This document shows positions 27,191 to 36,771 of a stretch of 64,000 nt of DNA, piece after piece. The notes beneath the pieces were generated by a model. The model made no database searches and was not told the DNA's origin. It was given only the letters and a program-made list of their open reading frames with translations. The position numbers were made by a program, and so were the translations under genes. The stretch comes from Fuscovulum blasticum DSM 2131 (GTDB taxonomy: Bacteria; Pseudomonadota; Alphaproteobacteria; Rhodobacterales; Rhodobacteraceae): NCBI RefSeq assembly GCF_003034965.1, contig NZ_PZKE01000006.1, positions 1 through 64,000 on the forward strand, in the 5' to 3' direction. The stretch's first letter is position 1. Every line of letters begins with the position of its first letter.

Positions 27191-28659
27191 GAGACCATCG
27201 CGTCGGCCGCGAACTTCCCGGAGCGGGTTGCCATCGGCACCCCCGCCCCCGGATGCGCCCCGCCGCCCGCCAGATACAGGCCCTTCAACTGGCTGCGGGC
27301 CTGCGGCTTGGCGAAGGCCGCCAATGTCCCTTCCGGACTGCGGCCGTAGATCGCCCCCTGGCTGGCCGGGAACAGCTCTTCCAGCGTGGTCGGCGTGGTC
27401 AGCATGTTCGCGCCCGGCGGCGGGTCGAAGGTCAGACCCATCTCGGCCAGTTTCGGGAAGGTTCTCAGCGCACATGCCTTGGCCTCATCAGGTTCGACGT
27501 GCCCAGCCGGGGCGTTGACGATGATTTCGAACCGTTCCAGCGCGCGTGGCGGCTTGCCGATGGCGCGATCCTCGGCGCAGACGTAAAGCGTCGGGTCGTC
27601 CTGCGGCTTGCCCGACAGCAGCGGGTCGAACTCGGCCTCGGGGCGTTTCGAGAAGAACAGGTTGTGATGCCCCAGCTTCGCGGCCAGCGGCCCCTTGGGG
27701 GTGGCCGCAAAGGCCCAGACCTGCGCCGACAGGCTGCGCGGCCCCACCGCCTTGGGCGGCACAGCGTTCTTGACCTGCGGGCCAAGGTAGCCTTCGGCCA
27801 GCGCGGCCGGGTCGCCGTTGAAGATCACGGCCTTTCCGGTCAGCGTCTCGCCCGTTTCCAGGGTCACCGACATGGTGTTGTCGGTCGGGTCGCGTTCGAT
27901 CTTGCTGGCCTTGGTGCCATAGCGGAACGTCACGCCGTTGCGTTGGGCCAGTTTGGCTACCGCCTTGGCCAGCGCCGACATGCCGCCGTCGATTCCCCAG
28001 ACGCCATTCGCCTCGGCCTGCCAGATCAGCGACATGACGGCCGGCGTCTTCTGCGGACGGCCGCCGACATAGGTGGCGTAGCGTCCGAAAAGCTGGATCA
28101 GGCGCGGGTCCTTGAAATGCGCCTTCAGCAGCGAGGGAAGCGAGCGGCCGGGCACCAGTGCCGACCACAGCTTGGGCGACTTGAGCGCCGCCTTGGCGAC
28201 CGAGGGGATCTCGGGGCTGGACGACTGCATGACGGGGGCGCGGAAGGTTTTGTAAAGCCCCGAGGTGAGTTGATAGAACTTGCGGAAGCCCGAAGCCTCG
28301 TCCTCACCGGCGAACTTCTTGATGGCTTTCTCGGTCATGTCCGGGTCGGCGAACAGGTCGAGCGTCGATCCGTCGGGCCAGAAATGCCGCGCCAGAACGG
28401 TTTGCGGCACCAGCCGGACGTGATCGTCCAGCTTTTCGCCGAAGCGTTCGAACAGTTCGTCGAATTCGTTGCGGAAGGTCAGGACGGTGGGTCCGGTGTC
28501 AACCGGGCCTGCCACGGTGCGCAGGGTGCGGGCTTTGCCGCCGGGGGCATCGGCCGCCTCGACGACGGTCACGTTCCAGCCCCTTGAGCGCGCGGAAAGG
28601 GCAGCGGCGAGGCCACCAAATCCGGCGCCGATGATGATGACGCGAGGGATGTTTTCCAT
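27097..28659 (-). CDS. crtD: Hydroxyneurosporene/methoxyneurosporene desaturase
   Basis: A 520-residue CrtI-family FAD desaturase. The FAD dinucleotide motif is VIIIGAGFGGLAAALSARSR near residues 6-25, ending in EAADAPGGKARTL, and the C-terminal GLYLAGGGAHPGAGVPMA is the family signature. CrtD introduces the C-3,4 double bond in spheroidene synthesis. The ATG at 28659 (MENIPRV) is preferred over an upstream one. The last 31 codons run into crtC in another frame and look unlike the family, so the protein is a little longer than the roughly 495 residues usual in Rhodobacter. It is divergent from crtE across a twin PpsR site. Confidence 0.93.
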   Translation of the reverse strand: MENIPRVIIIGAGFGGLAAALSARSRGWNVTVVEAADAPGGKARTLRTVAGPVDTGPTVLTFRNEFDELFERFGEKLDDHVRLVPQTVLARHFWPDGSTLDLFADPDMTEKAIKKFAGEDEASGFRKFYQLTSGLYKTFRAPVMQSSSPEIPSVAKAALKSPKLWSALVPGRSLPSLLKAHFKDPRLIQLFGRYATYVGGRPQKTPAVMSLIWQAEANGVWGIDGGMSALAKAVAKLAQRNGVTFRYGTKASKIERDPTDNTMSVTLETGETLTGKAVIFNGDPAALAEGYLGPQVKNAVPPKAVGPRSLSAQVWAFAATPKGPLAAKLGHHNLFFSKRPEAEFDPLLSGKPQDDPTLYVCAEDRAIGKPPRALERFEIIVNAPAGHVEPDEAKACALRTFPKLAEMGLTFDPPPGANMLTTPTTLEELFPASQGAIYGRSPEGTLAAFAKPQARSQLKGLYLAGGGAHPGAGVPMATRSGKFAADAMVSDLGSVRTSRPTATPGGTSTASPTTGSAPSR

Positions 28660-28688
28660 GGCCCCGAGTCTAGGCAAGGGGGCTGTGT

Positions 28689-28706
28689 TGTCTATAGCGA
28701 ATTACA
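28689..28706. promoter_or_regulatory. PpsR/CrtJ operator, crtD-crtE region, site 1
   Basis: TGT-N12-ACA (TGTCTATAGC...TTACA). On the minus strand it contains TATAGA, a plausible -10 box for crtD with CTTACA sixteen bases upstream inside site 2. Confidence 0.85.
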
Positions 28707-28712
28707 TGTGTG

Positions 28713-28730
28713 TGTAAGTTTTGATTTACA
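28713..28730. promoter_or_regulatory. PpsR/CrtJ operator, crtD-crtE region, site 2
   Basis: TGTAAG-N6-TTTACA, an extended TGT-N12-ACA palindrome 6 bp from site 1. The pair would allow cooperative repression of crtD and crtE under oxygen or light. Confidence 0.88.
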
Positions 28731-28791
28731 CTTCCGGCCTTCAGGTGCACAGTGAGCGCCATTCGGCCGAGGCGGCCTGAGAGAGGTGGTC

Positions 28792-29664
28792 ATGGGGATT
28801 TCCGAGCGGATCGAAGCGGCGATGGCAGCGGCCATCCGGCTGGGTCAGGGGCAGGGCGAGGCCCCCGCCAGATTGGCGCAAGCCTTGGATTATGCTGTAA
28901 CTCCTGGCGGTGCGCGCATCCGTCCGACCATCTGCCTGTCGGTCGCGCTGGCCTGCGGAGACGACCGCCCCGCGCTGTCGGATGCGGCCGCGGTGGCACT
29001 GGAACTGATCCATTGCGGCAGTCTAGTTCACGACGATCTGCCCTGCTTTGACGACGCCGACATCCGCCGCGGCAAAGCGACGCTGCACCGCGCCTACAGC
29101 GAGCCGCTGGCCGTTCTGGCGGGCGACAGCCTGATCACGCTGGCCTTCGAAGTGCTGGCCCGCGCGGGGGGTGTCGCCCCCGACCGCGCGTTGCGGCTGG
29201 TGACGGAACTGGCGCAGCGCACCGGAATGCCGGGCGGGATCTGTGCCGGACAGGGCTGGGAATCGGAACCGAAGGTCGATCTGGCCGCCTATCACCGCGC
29301 CAAGACCGGCGCGCTGTTCATCGCGGCCACGCGCATGGGCGCGCTGGCGGCAGGACAAGACCCCGAGGCCTGGGAAGAGCTGGGTGACCGGATCGGTGCC
29401 GCCTTTCAGGTGGCCGACGATCTGAAGGATGCGCTGGAAAGCCCCGAATCCATCGGCAAGCCCGCCGGGCAGGACGTGGCCCATGGCCGCCCCAATGCTG
29501 TGACGGAAATGGGCGTGGCCGGGGCGATTGCCCATCTGAAGGACATTCTGTCCGGGGCCATCGCCTCGATCCCGGCCTGTCCGGGCGAGGCGATGCTGGC
29601 CGGCATGGTGCGCGCCTATGCCGAACGCATGACGCCCGTTCACCACCGGACGGCCGCAAGGTGA
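28792..29664 (+). CDS. crtE: Geranylgeranyl diphosphate synthase
   Basis: A 290-residue trans-prenyl transferase. The first Asp-rich motif is DDLPCFDD, the second is DDLKD, and TPGGARIRP precedes them. It makes geranylgeranyl diphosphate for carotenoids and the bacteriochlorophyll tail. GAGAGG lies before the ATG at 28792; a GTG at 28786 is in frame. The TGA overlaps the GTG of crtF (GTGA). Confidence 0.95.
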   Translation: MGISERIEAAMAAAIRLGQGQGEAPARLAQALDYAVTPGGARIRPTICLSVALACGDDRPALSDAAAVALELIHCGSLVHDDLPCFDDADIRRGKATLHRAYSEPLAVLAGDSLITLAFEVLARAGGVAPDRALRLVTELAQRTGMPGGICAGQGWESEPKVDLAAYHRAKTGALFIAATRMGALAAGQDPEAWEELGDRIGAAFQVADDLKDALESPESIGKPAGQDVAHGRPNAVTEMGVAGAIAHLKDILSGAIASIPACPGEAMLAGMVRAYAERMTPVHHRTAAR

Positions 29665-30806
29665 GCGAGGGCGCGCTGCCGGCGGGCCAGGGCGCGGCGC
29701 CGAATCAGGGGCCTGCCACCGCGCAGCCGCTGGACGTGCGCCTTGCCCTGTCGCCACAGTTCCACAAGCTGAGCGTCAAGGTGCCGGGGCTGAAGCATGT
29801 CGCCCGCGCCGAGGGCCGGGCTCTGTTCGACCTGATTCAGGGATTCGTGCAAAGCCAGGTGCTGATGGCGCTGGTGGGCACCGGCGCGCTGACGGCCCTG
29901 GCCGAGGGCCCGGCCGACAGCCCGCGGCTGGCACGGCTGACCGGCCTGCCGCCCGACCGTGCCGAGGTGCTGTTCCGCGCCGCCGCCGGGCTGAAGCTGA
30001 TCCGCCGCCGGGCGGGGTGCTGGCAGTTGACACCGCGCGGGGCGGCGTTCCTGGCCGTTCCGGGGCTTGAGGCGATGGTGCGCCATCATACGGCGCTCTA
30101 TCGCGATCTGGCCGATCCGGTGGCCTTTTTCCGGGGTGAAACCGAAACGGAACTGGCGAAGTTCTGGCCCTATGTCTTTGGGGCCGGGGCCGCCGCCGAC
30201 CCCGGTCTGGCCGAACGCTATTCGCAACTGATGACCGACAGCATGGGTCCGGTGGCGGAAGACACCCTGCAACTGGTTGATTTCCGTGGCATCACCGAGC
30301 TGATGGATGTGGGCGGCGGCAGCGGGGCCTTTCTGGCCGCGGTGGGGGCGGCCTATCCGCAGTTGAAGCTGGCGCTGTTCGACCTGCCCGCCGTGGTGCC
30401 CGCCGCCGAGGCGCGGTTCCGCGACGCCGGGATGGCCGACCGGGTGCGTTTGCTGCCCGGATCGTTCCGCGATGATCCGCTGCCGCGCGGGGCCGATGCG
30501 ATCAGTCTGGTCCGCGTGCTGTTCGACCATTCCGACGATACGGTGGCCAGCCTTCTGCGTGCCGTTCACGTTGCCTTGCCCCCCGGCGGGCGGCTGATCG
30601 TGTCCGAAGCAATGGGCGGGGGGAAGGCCCCGGATCGGCATACCGATGTGTACATGGCGGTTTACACCCTGGCCATGCAAACAGGTCGCACCCGCTCGGC
30701 CGAGGAAATTGCCGGGATTCTGGCCTCTCTTGGCTATGTCGATGTGAAAATTCACAAGGGATTTCGGGCATTTGTGACTTCGGTGGTCGAGGCGCGGCGC
30801 GTCTGA
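29661..30806 (+). CDS. crtF: Hydroxyneurosporene O-methyltransferase
   Basis: A 381-residue SAM-dependent methyltransferase of the plant-type O-methyltransferase family. The SAM loop is [20 protein letters not shown], followed by FDLPAVVPAAEARF and the catalytic-region VRVLFDHSDD. It methylates the tertiary hydroxyl made by CrtC. The start is a GTG four bases inside crtE. Two PpsR sites follow it, and the bchC promoter starts there. Confidence 0.94.
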   Translation: MSEGALPAGQGAAPNQGPATAQPLDVRLALSPQFHKLSVKVPGLKHVARAEGRALFDLIQGFVQSQVLMALVGTGALTALAEGPADSPRLARLTGLPPDRAEVLFRAAAGLKLIRRRAGCWQLTPRGAAFLAVPGLEAMVRHHTALYRDLADPVAFFRGETETELAKFWPYVFGAGAAADPGLAERYSQLMTDSMGPVAEDTLQLVDFRGITELMDVGGGSGAFLAAVGAAYPQLKLALFDLPAVVPAAEARFRDAGMADRVRLLPGSFRDDPLPRGADAISLVRVLFDHSDDTVASLLRAVHVALPPGGRLIVSEAMGGGKAPDRHTDVYMAVYTLAMQTGRTRSAEEIAGILASLGYVDVKIHKGFRAFVTSVVEARRV

Positions 30807-30824
30807 CGCGTTTGTGAAGAAAAA

Positions 30825-30842
30825 TGTCCAATCCGTTTGACA
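30825..30842. promoter_or_regulatory. PpsR/CrtJ operator upstream of bchC, site 1
   Basis: TGTCCAATCCGTTTGACA fits TGT-N12-ACA. Its right half is TTGACA, the -35 box of the bchC promoter. Confidence 0.9.
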
Positions 30843-30864
30843 CTGACGAATGTAAGGCTAGACT
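30837..30864 (+). promoter_or_regulatory. bchC promoter (sigma-70 type)
   Basis: TTGACA (30837-30842), 16-bp spacer, TAGACT (30859-30864). The -35 box lies in PpsR site 1 and the -10 box in site 2, so bound repressor would occlude both, as known for bchC of Rhodobacter capsulatus. Confidence 0.8.
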
Positions 30865-30868
30865 TACA
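30851..30868. promoter_or_regulatory. PpsR/CrtJ operator upstream of bchC, site 2
   Basis: TGTAAGGCTAGACTTACA, an extended TGT-N12-ACA palindrome 8 bp after site 1. The 8-bp gap is the spacing described for cooperative CrtJ binding at bchC. Confidence 0.92.
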
Positions 30869-30930
30869 CCTAAGCAAAAACCGGACGCCTCCCCGAGTCT
30901 TGGGGCCGCCCGGGCCAAGAGGGAACCACC

Positions 30931-31875
30931 GTGAGAACGACTGCCGTCATCCTTGAGGGACCGCGCAAGCTGGGGCTTGAAAGCCTTGGGCTGGTGACGC
31001 CCGGACCGGACGACCTGGTGGTCGAGGTGTCCCATTCCGGCATTTCGACCGGCACCGAAAAGCTGTTCTACACCGGCACGATGCCGCCCTTCCCGGGCAT
31101 GGGCTATCCGCTGGTTCCCGGCTATGAAGCCGCGGGCGAGGTGGTGGAAGCCGGCGCCGATACCGGCTTTCGCGTGGGCGAACGGGTGTTCGTGCCGGGC
31201 GCCAACTGCTTTACCGACAATGTGAAGGGCCTGTTCGGGGGCGCGAGCCGCCGGCTGGTGACCAAGGCATCCCGCGTGGCCCGGATCGACGCCGGTCTTG
31301 GCGCCGAAGGGGCGCTGCTGGCACTGGCGGCCACGGCCCGTCATGCGCTGGCCGGCTTCAACACCGCGCTGCCCGACCTGATTGTCGGCCATGGCACGCT
31401 GGGCCGTTTGCTGGCCCGCCTGACCCTTGCCGCCGGTGCGCCGGCGCCGACGGTCTGGGACACGAACCCCGCCCGCCGCGAGGGCGCGCAGGGCTATGCC
31501 TGCATCGCGCCGGAAGACGATCCGCGCCGCGATTACAAGGCGATCTATGATGCTTCGGGCGCCAAGGGCCTGCTGGACCAGTTGGTCATGCGGCTGGCCA
31601 AGGGCGGCGAGGTGGTGCTGGCCGGGTTCTATACCGAACCCGTGGCCTTTGCCTTCCCGCCGGCCTTCATGAAGGAAGCCCGCATCCGCATTGCCAGCGA
31701 ATGGCAGCCTGACGACTTGGTGGCGACGCGGGCGCTGATCGAATCCGGTGCGCTGTCGCTCAAGGGGCTGATCACGCACACCCGTCCTGCCGCGCAGGCG
31801 GCCGAGGCCTATGAGACCGCCTTTGGCGACCCGGCCTGCCTGAAGATGATTCTCGACTGGAGTGGCACCGCATGA
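30931..31875 (+). CDS. bchC: 3-hydroxyethyl bacteriochlorophyllide a dehydrogenase
   Basis: A 314-residue zinc-type alcohol dehydrogenase relative. [13 protein letters not shown] and [13 protein letters not shown] are the N-terminal GroES-like blocks and [14 protein letters not shown] is the nucleotide loop. It oxidises the C3 hydroxyethyl group in bacteriochlorophyll a synthesis. The start is a GTG 63 bp after the second PpsR site, with GAGG upstream. Its stop overlaps bchX by an ATGA. Confidence 0.95.
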   Translation: MRTTAVILEGPRKLGLESLGLVTPGPDDLVVEVSHSGISTGTEKLFYTGTMPPFPGMGYPLVPGYEAAGEVVEAGADTGFRVGERVFVPGANCFTDNVKGLFGGASRRLVTKASRVARIDAGLGAEGALLALAATARHALAGFNTALPDLIVGHGTLGRLLARLTLAAGAPAPTVWDTNPARREGAQGYACIAPEDDPRRDYKAIYDASGAKGLLDQLVMRLAKGGEVVLAGFYTEPVAFAFPPAFMKEARIRIASEWQPDDLVATRALIESGALSLKGLITHTRPAAQAAEAYETAFGDPACLKMILDWSGTA

Positions 31876-32876
31876 CCCTGGACGTACCGAACCTCAAGGA
31901 TTTCGACGCCCGTCTGCGCGCCGAGGCCGCAGAAGAACCGACGCTGGAAATCCCGCAAGACCCGCCGTCGAAGAAGACGCAGATCATTGCGATCTATGGC
32001 AAGGGCGGGATCGGCAAGTCGTTCACGCTGGCCAACCTCAGCCACATGATGGCCGAGATGGGCAAGCGGGTGCTGCTGATCGGCTGCGACCCGAAGTCCG
32101 ACACCACCAGCCTGCTGTTCGGCGGCAAGGCCTGCCCGACGATCATCGAAACCTCGACCCGCAAGAAGCTGGCCGGGGAAGAGGTGAAGGTGGGCGATGT
32201 CTGCTTCAAGCGCGGCGGTGTCTACGCGATGGAGCTTGGCGGGCCGGAAGTGGGCCGCGGTTGCGGCGGGCGCGGCATTATCCACGGGTTTGAAACGCTG
32301 GAGAAGCTGGGCTTCCACGACTGGGATTTCGACTATGTGCTGCTCGACTTTCTGGGCGACGTGGTTTGCGGCGGCTTCGGCCTGCCGATCGCCCGCGACA
32401 TGGCGCAGAAGGTGATCGTGGTCGGCTCGAACGACCTGCAATCGCTGTATGTGGCGAACAACGTCTGCTCGGCGGTGGAGTACTTCCGCAAGCTGGGCGG
32501 CAATGTCGGCGTGGCGGGCCTTGTGATCAACAAGGATGACGGCACGGGCGAGGCCAAGGCCTTTGCCGAAGCGGTGGGGATTCCGATCCTTGCCAGCATT
32601 CCCGCCGATGACGATCTGCGGCGGAAATCGGCGAATTACCTGATTGTCGGCAGCCATGCCACCCAATGGGGGCCGCTGTTCGAGGAGCTGGCGATCAATG
32701 TAGCCGACGCCCCGCCGCTGCGCCCCCGCCCGTTGAGCCAGGACGGCCTTCTGGGCCTGTTCTCGGCCGAGACGACCGGCGCCGATTTCGTTCTGGAACC
32801 GGCCACCGACGAAGACATGCGCGGCAAATACGCGGGCCAGAAGGTCTCGCTGGAAGTGGTGTATGACAATGCTTGA
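31872..32876 (+). CDS. bchX: Chlorophyllide reductase iron protein, subunit X
   Basis: A 334-residue NifH-like ATPase. The P-loop is YGKGGIGKS (42-50), and the bridging 4Fe-4S cluster ligands are Cys131 (GRGCGGRG) and Cys166 (DVVCGGFG). It delivers electrons to BchYZ to reduce ring B of chlorophyllide a. The last 8 bases overlap a 24-codon ORF that leads into bchY. Confidence 0.97.
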   Translation: MTLDVPNLKDFDARLRAEAAEEPTLEIPQDPPSKKTQIIAIYGKGGIGKSFTLANLSHMMAEMGKRVLLIGCDPKSDTTSLLFGGKACPTIIETSTRKKLAGEEVKVGDVCFKRGGVYAMELGGPEVGRGCGGRGIIHGFETLEKLGFHDWDFDYVLLDFLGDVVCGGFGLPIARDMAQKVIVVGSNDLQSLYVANNVCSAVEYFRKLGGNVGVAGLVINKDDGTGEAKAFAEAVGIPILASIPADDDLRRKSANYLIVGSHATQWGPLFEELAINVADAPPLRPRPLSQDGLLGLFSAETTGADFVLEPATDEDMRGKYAGQKVSLEVVYDNA

Positions 32877-32943
32877 TCTCGACGCCCTGACACGTCTGGA
32901 AGAAGCCCTGAAACTGCTGGGAACGCGGGGGGTACGGAAGTGA
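32869..32943 (+). CDS. 24-codon ORF coupled between bchX and bchY
   Basis: The ORF encodes [18 protein letters not shown] plus TRGVRK. Its ATG lies 8 bp inside bchX and its TGA overlaps the GTG of bchY (GTGA), so it fills the 63-bp gap exactly. The peptide could form an amphipathic helix (LDALTRLEEALKLLG). Every other junction in this operon from crtE to pufQ is overlapped in the same way, so ribosomes finishing bchX could reach bchY by translating it. It may be a functional microprotein or only a translational relay. I do not recognise a homologue. Confidence 0.5.
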   Translation: MLDLDALTRLEEALKLLGTRGVRK

Positions 32944-34493
32944 CCGACCTGCGCACCGACGTGATGGCCGAAGGCCCCGTCCTGACCGGGGGGGCGTCTG
33001 ACGCGGCCCTTGGCACGGATGGCCTGGGTTGCCACGCGGGCGCATCGGCGCTGGAGGCTGCGGCCCGTGCGGCGGGCAATTCGGAATTGCTGGACCAGTT
33101 CGCCAAGGATTATCCGGCCGGCCCGCATGACAAGCCGCAAAGCATGTGCCCGGCGTTCGGGAGCCTGCGGGTGGGGCTGCGGATGCGGCGGGTGGCGACG
33201 GTGCTGTCGGGCAGCGCCTGCTGCGTTTACGGCCTGTCCTTCATCAGCCATTTCTACGGTGCCCGCCGGTCTGTCGGCTATGTGCCGTTCAGCAGCGAAA
33301 CGCTGGTGACCGGCAAGCTGTTCGAGGACATCCGCGACGCGGTGCATGAACTGGCCGACCCCGACCGCTATGATGCGGTGGTGGTGACCAACCTGTGCGT
33401 GCCGACCGCCAGCGGCGTGCCGCTGCGGCTGTTGCCGAATGAAATCAACGGGGTACGCATCGTTGGCATTGACGTGCCGGGGTTCGGTGTGCCCACCCAT
33501 GCCGAGGCCAAGGACGTGCTGGCCGGCGCCATGCTGAAATATGCCCGGCATGAAATCATGGCCGGCCCGGTGCCGGCGCCTGTGTCGGGGCGCAGCGACC
33601 GGCCGACCGTCACCCTGCTGGGCGAGATGTTCCCGGCCGATCCGATGATGATCGGCGCGATGCTGGCGCCCATGGGGCTGGCCGTGGGGCCGACGGTGCC
33701 CTGCCGCGACTGGCGCGAGCTTTATGCCGCGCTGGACAGCAAGGTGATTGCCGCGATTCACCCGTTCTACAGCGCCTCGATCCGCGAGTTTCAGGCGGCG
33801 GGCCGTGCCATCGTGGGCAGCGCCCCCGTGGGCCATGACGGCACGATGGAGTGGCTGGCAAACGTCGGCGCTGCGTATGATGTAGATGCAGCAAAGGTAG
33901 GCGCGGCGCAGAACGCCTTTGGCGCCGCCATCAAGGCCGCGCTGGCCAATGCGCCGATCAAGGGCCGCATCACCCTGTCGGGGTATGAGGGCAGCGAACT
34001 GCTGGTGGCCCGGCTGCTGATCGAAAGCGGCGCGGATGTGCCCTATGTCGGCACCGCCTGCGGCCGCACCGAATGGAGCGCGGCGGATCGCGACTGGCTG
34101 GAAGCGCGCGGCGTGGTGGTCAAGTACCGCGCCAGCCTGGAAGACGACCTGACCGCGATGGAGGCCTTCAAGCCCGATCTTGCCATCGGCACGACGCCGG
34201 TGGTCCAGAAGGCCAAGGAAAAGGCCATTCCGGCGCTGTATTTCACCAACCTGATCTCGGCCCGCCCGCTGATGGGGCCGGCCGGGGCCGGCAGTCTGGC
34301 GCAGGTGGTGAATGCCGCCATGGCCGGCAAGGCCCGCATGGCCGGAATGAAAGCCTTTTTCGAAGGCGTCGGCACCGGCGATACGACCGGCATCTGGGAA
34401 GGTGCGCCGAACCTGCGCCCCGATTTCCGCGCGATCCACCAGCGCAAGCTGGACAAGGCCGCCAAGGCGGCCAAAGCGCAGGAGATGATCTGA
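32940..34493 (+). CDS. bchY: Chlorophyllide reductase subunit Y
   Basis: A 517-residue NifD-like subunit. Cysteine ligands for the 4Fe-4S cluster are visible in [22 protein letters not shown] and [11 protein letters not shown]. With BchZ it forms the catalytic component of chlorophyllide a oxidoreductase. It starts with a GTG and ends one base into bchZ (TGATG). Confidence 0.96.
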   Translation: MTDLRTDVMAEGPVLTGGASDAALGTDGLGCHAGASALEAAARAAGNSELLDQFAKDYPAGPHDKPQSMCPAFGSLRVGLRMRRVATVLSGSACCVYGLSFISHFYGARRSVGYVPFSSETLVTGKLFEDIRDAVHELADPDRYDAVVVTNLCVPTASGVPLRLLPNEINGVRIVGIDVPGFGVPTHAEAKDVLAGAMLKYARHEIMAGPVPAPVSGRSDRPTVTLLGEMFPADPMMIGAMLAPMGLAVGPTVPCRDWRELYAALDSKVIAAIHPFYSASIREFQAAGRAIVGSAPVGHDGTMEWLANVGAAYDVDAAKVGAAQNAFGAAIKAALANAPIKGRITLSGYEGSELLVARLLIESGADVPYVGTACGRTEWSAADRDWLEARGVVVKYRASLEDDLTAMEAFKPDLAIGTTPVVQKAKEKAIPALYFTNLISARPLMGPAGAGSLAQVVNAAMAGKARMAGMKAFFEGVGTGDTTGIWEGAPNLRPDFRAIHQRKLDKAAKAAKAQEMI

Positions 34494-35983
34494 TGCTGTT
34501 GCAGGATCATGATCGCGCCGGCGGCTACTGGGGGGCAGTCTATGCCTTCTGCGCCGTCAAGGGATTGCAGGTGGTGATCGACGGCCCGGTGGGCTGCGAG
34601 AACCTGCCGGTGACCAGCGTGCTGCATTACACCGATGCGCTGCCGCCGCATGAGCTGCCCATCGTGGTGACGGGCCTGGGCGAGGAAGAACTGGGCCGCG
34701 AAGGCACCGAAGGCGCGATGAAACGCGCCTGGAAGGTGCTGGACCCGGCGCTGCCGGCGGTGGTCGTCACCGGCAGCATCGCCGAGATGATCGGCGGCGG
34801 CGTCACGCCGCAGGGCACCAACATCCAGCGCTTCCTGCCGCGCACCATCGACGAAGACCAGTGGCAATGCGCCGACCGGGCGATGACCTGGATCTTCACC
34901 GAATTCGGCATGACCAAGGGCCGGATGCCGCCCGAGGCCGACCGGCCGGACGGGGCAAAGCCCCGCGTCAACATCCTGGGGCCGATGTACGGCACCTTCA
35001 ACATGGCGTCCGACCTGCACGAGATCCGCCGCCTGGTGGAAGGCATCGGCGCCGAGGTCAACATGGTGATGCCCATGGGCGCCCATCTGGCCGAGATGCG
35101 CAACCTGGTGAACGCCGACGCCAATGTCGTGATGTATCGCGAGTTTGGCCGCGGCCTGGCCGAGGTGCTGGGCAAGCCTTACCTACAGGCGCCGATCGGG
35201 CTGGAATCGACCACGCTGTTCCTGCGCAAGCTGGGCGAGATGCTGGAGCTGGACCCCGAACCGTTCATCGAGCGGGAAAAACATTCGACGCTGAAGCCGC
35301 TGTGGGATCTGTGGCGTTCTGTCACGCAGGATTTCTTTGCCACCGCCAGCTTCGGCATTGTGGCGAACGAGACCTATACCCGGGGCATCCGCCACTATCT
35401 GGAAGACGATCTTGGCTTCCCCTGCGCCTTTGCCGTGGCCCGCAAGGCCGGGCAAAAGACCAATAACGAAGAGGTTCGGGCGCTTTTGCGGCAGCACCGG
35501 CCGCTGATCGTGATGGGGTCGATCAACGAGAAGATCTACATGGCCGAGATGAAGGGCGGGCACGGTCCTGCGCCCAGTTTCATTCCGGCCAGCTTCCCGG
35601 GTGCGGCTATCCGGCGCGCTACAGGCACACCCGTTATGGGATATGCTGGCGCCGTGTACATGTTGCAGGAAGTGTGTAACGGCCTGTTCGATGCGCTGTT
35701 CCACATCCTGCCACTGGCATCCGAGATGGACAGTGCGGCGGCCACGCCCACGACGCTTCGGCGCGACATGCCCTGGGACATCGACGCCCAGGCCGCGCTG
35801 GACCGGATCGTGGCCGAGCACCCGGTTCTGACCCGCATCTCGGCGGCGAAATCCCTGCGGGACGCGGCCGAGAAGGCCGCCCTCGACCAGGGCGCCGAGC
35901 GGGTGGTGTTGGAGGTAGTCGAGGCCCTGCGCGGAGAATCCGCGGGCAGGGGCCCCAGCAAGGGACAAGGAGGGACGGCATGA
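34493..35983 (+). CDS. bchZ: Chlorophyllide reductase subunit Z
   Basis: A 496-residue NifK-like subunit with [20 protein letters not shown] at the N-terminus carrying the cluster Cys. A light-independent-reductase C-terminal domain follows ([20 protein letters not shown]). The ATG at 34493 shares its first base with the bchY stop. An open frame further upstream belongs to the bchY region. Its end overlaps pufQ by an ATGA, and in relatives the puf promoter lies inside bchZ. Confidence 0.96.
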   Translation: MLLQDHDRAGGYWGAVYAFCAVKGLQVVIDGPVGCENLPVTSVLHYTDALPPHELPIVVTGLGEEELGREGTEGAMKRAWKVLDPALPAVVVTGSIAEMIGGGVTPQGTNIQRFLPRTIDEDQWQCADRAMTWIFTEFGMTKGRMPPEADRPDGAKPRVNILGPMYGTFNMASDLHEIRRLVEGIGAEVNMVMPMGAHLAEMRNLVNADANVVMYREFGRGLAEVLGKPYLQAPIGLESTTLFLRKLGEMLELDPEPFIEREKHSTLKPLWDLWRSVTQDFFATASFGIVANETYTRGIRHYLEDDLGFPCAFAVARKAGQKTNNEEVRALLRQHRPLIVMGSINEKIYMAEMKGGHGPAPSFIPASFPGAAIRRATGTPVMGYAGAVYMLQEVCNGLFDALFHILPLASEMDSAAATPTTLRRDMPWDIDAQAALDRIVAEHPVLTRISAAKSLRDAAEKAALDQGAERVVLEVVEALRGESAGRGPSKGQGGTA

Positions 35984-36204
35984 GTGACCAGACCGCCGGC
36001 GAGACCGTCGTGCATCATGCGCAACGCACGCCGAAAACCGAGTTCTACATCTATTTCACCCTGATCTTCGTGGTCGCGATCCCGATCGCCATCGTGAACT
36101 GGGTGTTCCGGCTGATTGCCGACCGCCGCCTGCCGGCACAGGGCCCCCTGGCCCGTGCCTGGCGCGAGGCCGGGTCGATCACGCCGGCGATCTTCCGGCC
36201 CTAG
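35980..36204 (+). CDS. pufQ: PufQ, bacteriochlorophyll assembly/carrier protein
   Basis: A 74-residue protein with one membrane segment ([22 protein letters not shown], about residues 22-43), and conserved KTEFYIYF and RLIADRRLP flanks. PufQ stimulates bacteriochlorophyll formation in Rhodobacter. It begins in the ATGA overlap with bchZ. Confidence 0.93.
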   Translation: MSDQTAGETVVHHAQRTPKTEFYIYFTLIFVVAIPIAIVNWVFRLIADRRLPAQGPLARAWREAGSITPAIFRP

Positions 36205-36403
36205 CGGCCGGAACCCTTCTGCCCCGGGCCCGGAAAGCCAGGACAGAAGCTCGATCTTCCCCGGCCGAAGCGCCCAAGGCCGGGGCAATCGCTCGCCGTA
36301 TCCCGGATGATCCGGGGTGCGGGGAAACTCGGGGAGGCATCCTGCCGAACCGTGAACCCAGCCGCAGGGGATGCGGTGTCAGTCTGACCATCCGGAGGAT
36401 AGA
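36205..36403 (+). promoter_or_regulatory. Structured pufQ-pufB intercistronic leader
   Basis: 199 bp without a gene. Hairpins include CCCCGGCC/GGCCGGGG (36259-36285) and CCCGGA-tga-TCCGGG (36302-36316). The segment ends in CCGGAGGATAGA, a strong ribosome site for pufB. It corresponds to the RNA-processing and promoter region upstream of pufBA in Rhodobacter. Confidence 0.6.
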
Positions 36404-36553
36404 ATGGCTGATAAATCCGACCTGAGCTTCACAGGTCTTTCTGACGAGCAGGCGCAGGAACTGCACTCCGTGTATATGAGCGGGCTCTGGCTCTTCGTGA
36501 CCATTGCCGTCATCGCCCATATCGCCGTGTACATCTGGCGTCCGTGGCTCTGA
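36404..36553 (+). CDS. pufB: Light-harvesting 1 beta chain
   Basis: A 49-residue LH1 beta polypeptide: [20 protein letters not shown], a single membrane helix, and the bacteriochlorophyll ligand His39 in [13 protein letters not shown]. His21 is also conserved. The ATG at 36404 follows GGAGGA. pufA starts 13 bp after the stop. Confidence 0.98.
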   Translation: MADKSDLSFTGLSDEQAQELHSVYMSGLWLFVTIAVIAHIAVYIWRPWL

Positions 36554-36566
36554 GGAGGAGCAAGCA

Positions 36567-36755
36567 ATGTCCAAATTCTACAAGATCTGGCAAGTGTTCG
36601 ACCCCCGTCGCGTCTTCGTGGCGCAGGGCGTCTTCCTCTTCCTGCTGGCCGTGATGATTCACCTCATCCTGCTCAGCAAGCCCGACTACAACTGGCTTGA
36701 CGTCGGTACGGCCAAGTACGGCCGCGGCGAAGCCGCTGCGGTCGTCACCCCGTAA
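36567..36755 (+). CDS. pufA: Light-harvesting 1 alpha chain
   Basis: A 62-residue LH1 alpha polypeptide: [20 protein letters not shown], then one membrane helix with bacteriochlorophyll ligand His32 ([10 protein letters not shown]). The C-terminal tail ([13 protein letters not shown]) is a few residues longer than in R. sphaeroides. GAGGAGGAG precedes the ATG. Confidence 0.98.
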   Translation: MSKFYKIWQVFDPRRVFVAQGVFLFLLAVMIHLILLSKPDYNWLDVGTAKYGRGEAAAVVTP

Positions 36756-36771
36756 GGGACCGGCCTCTGTT

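Noticed and set aside
31809-34439. 876-codon minus-strand frame antisense to bchX-bchY
   Set aside because: It is antisense to recognised chlorophyllide reductase genes and shows no family pattern.
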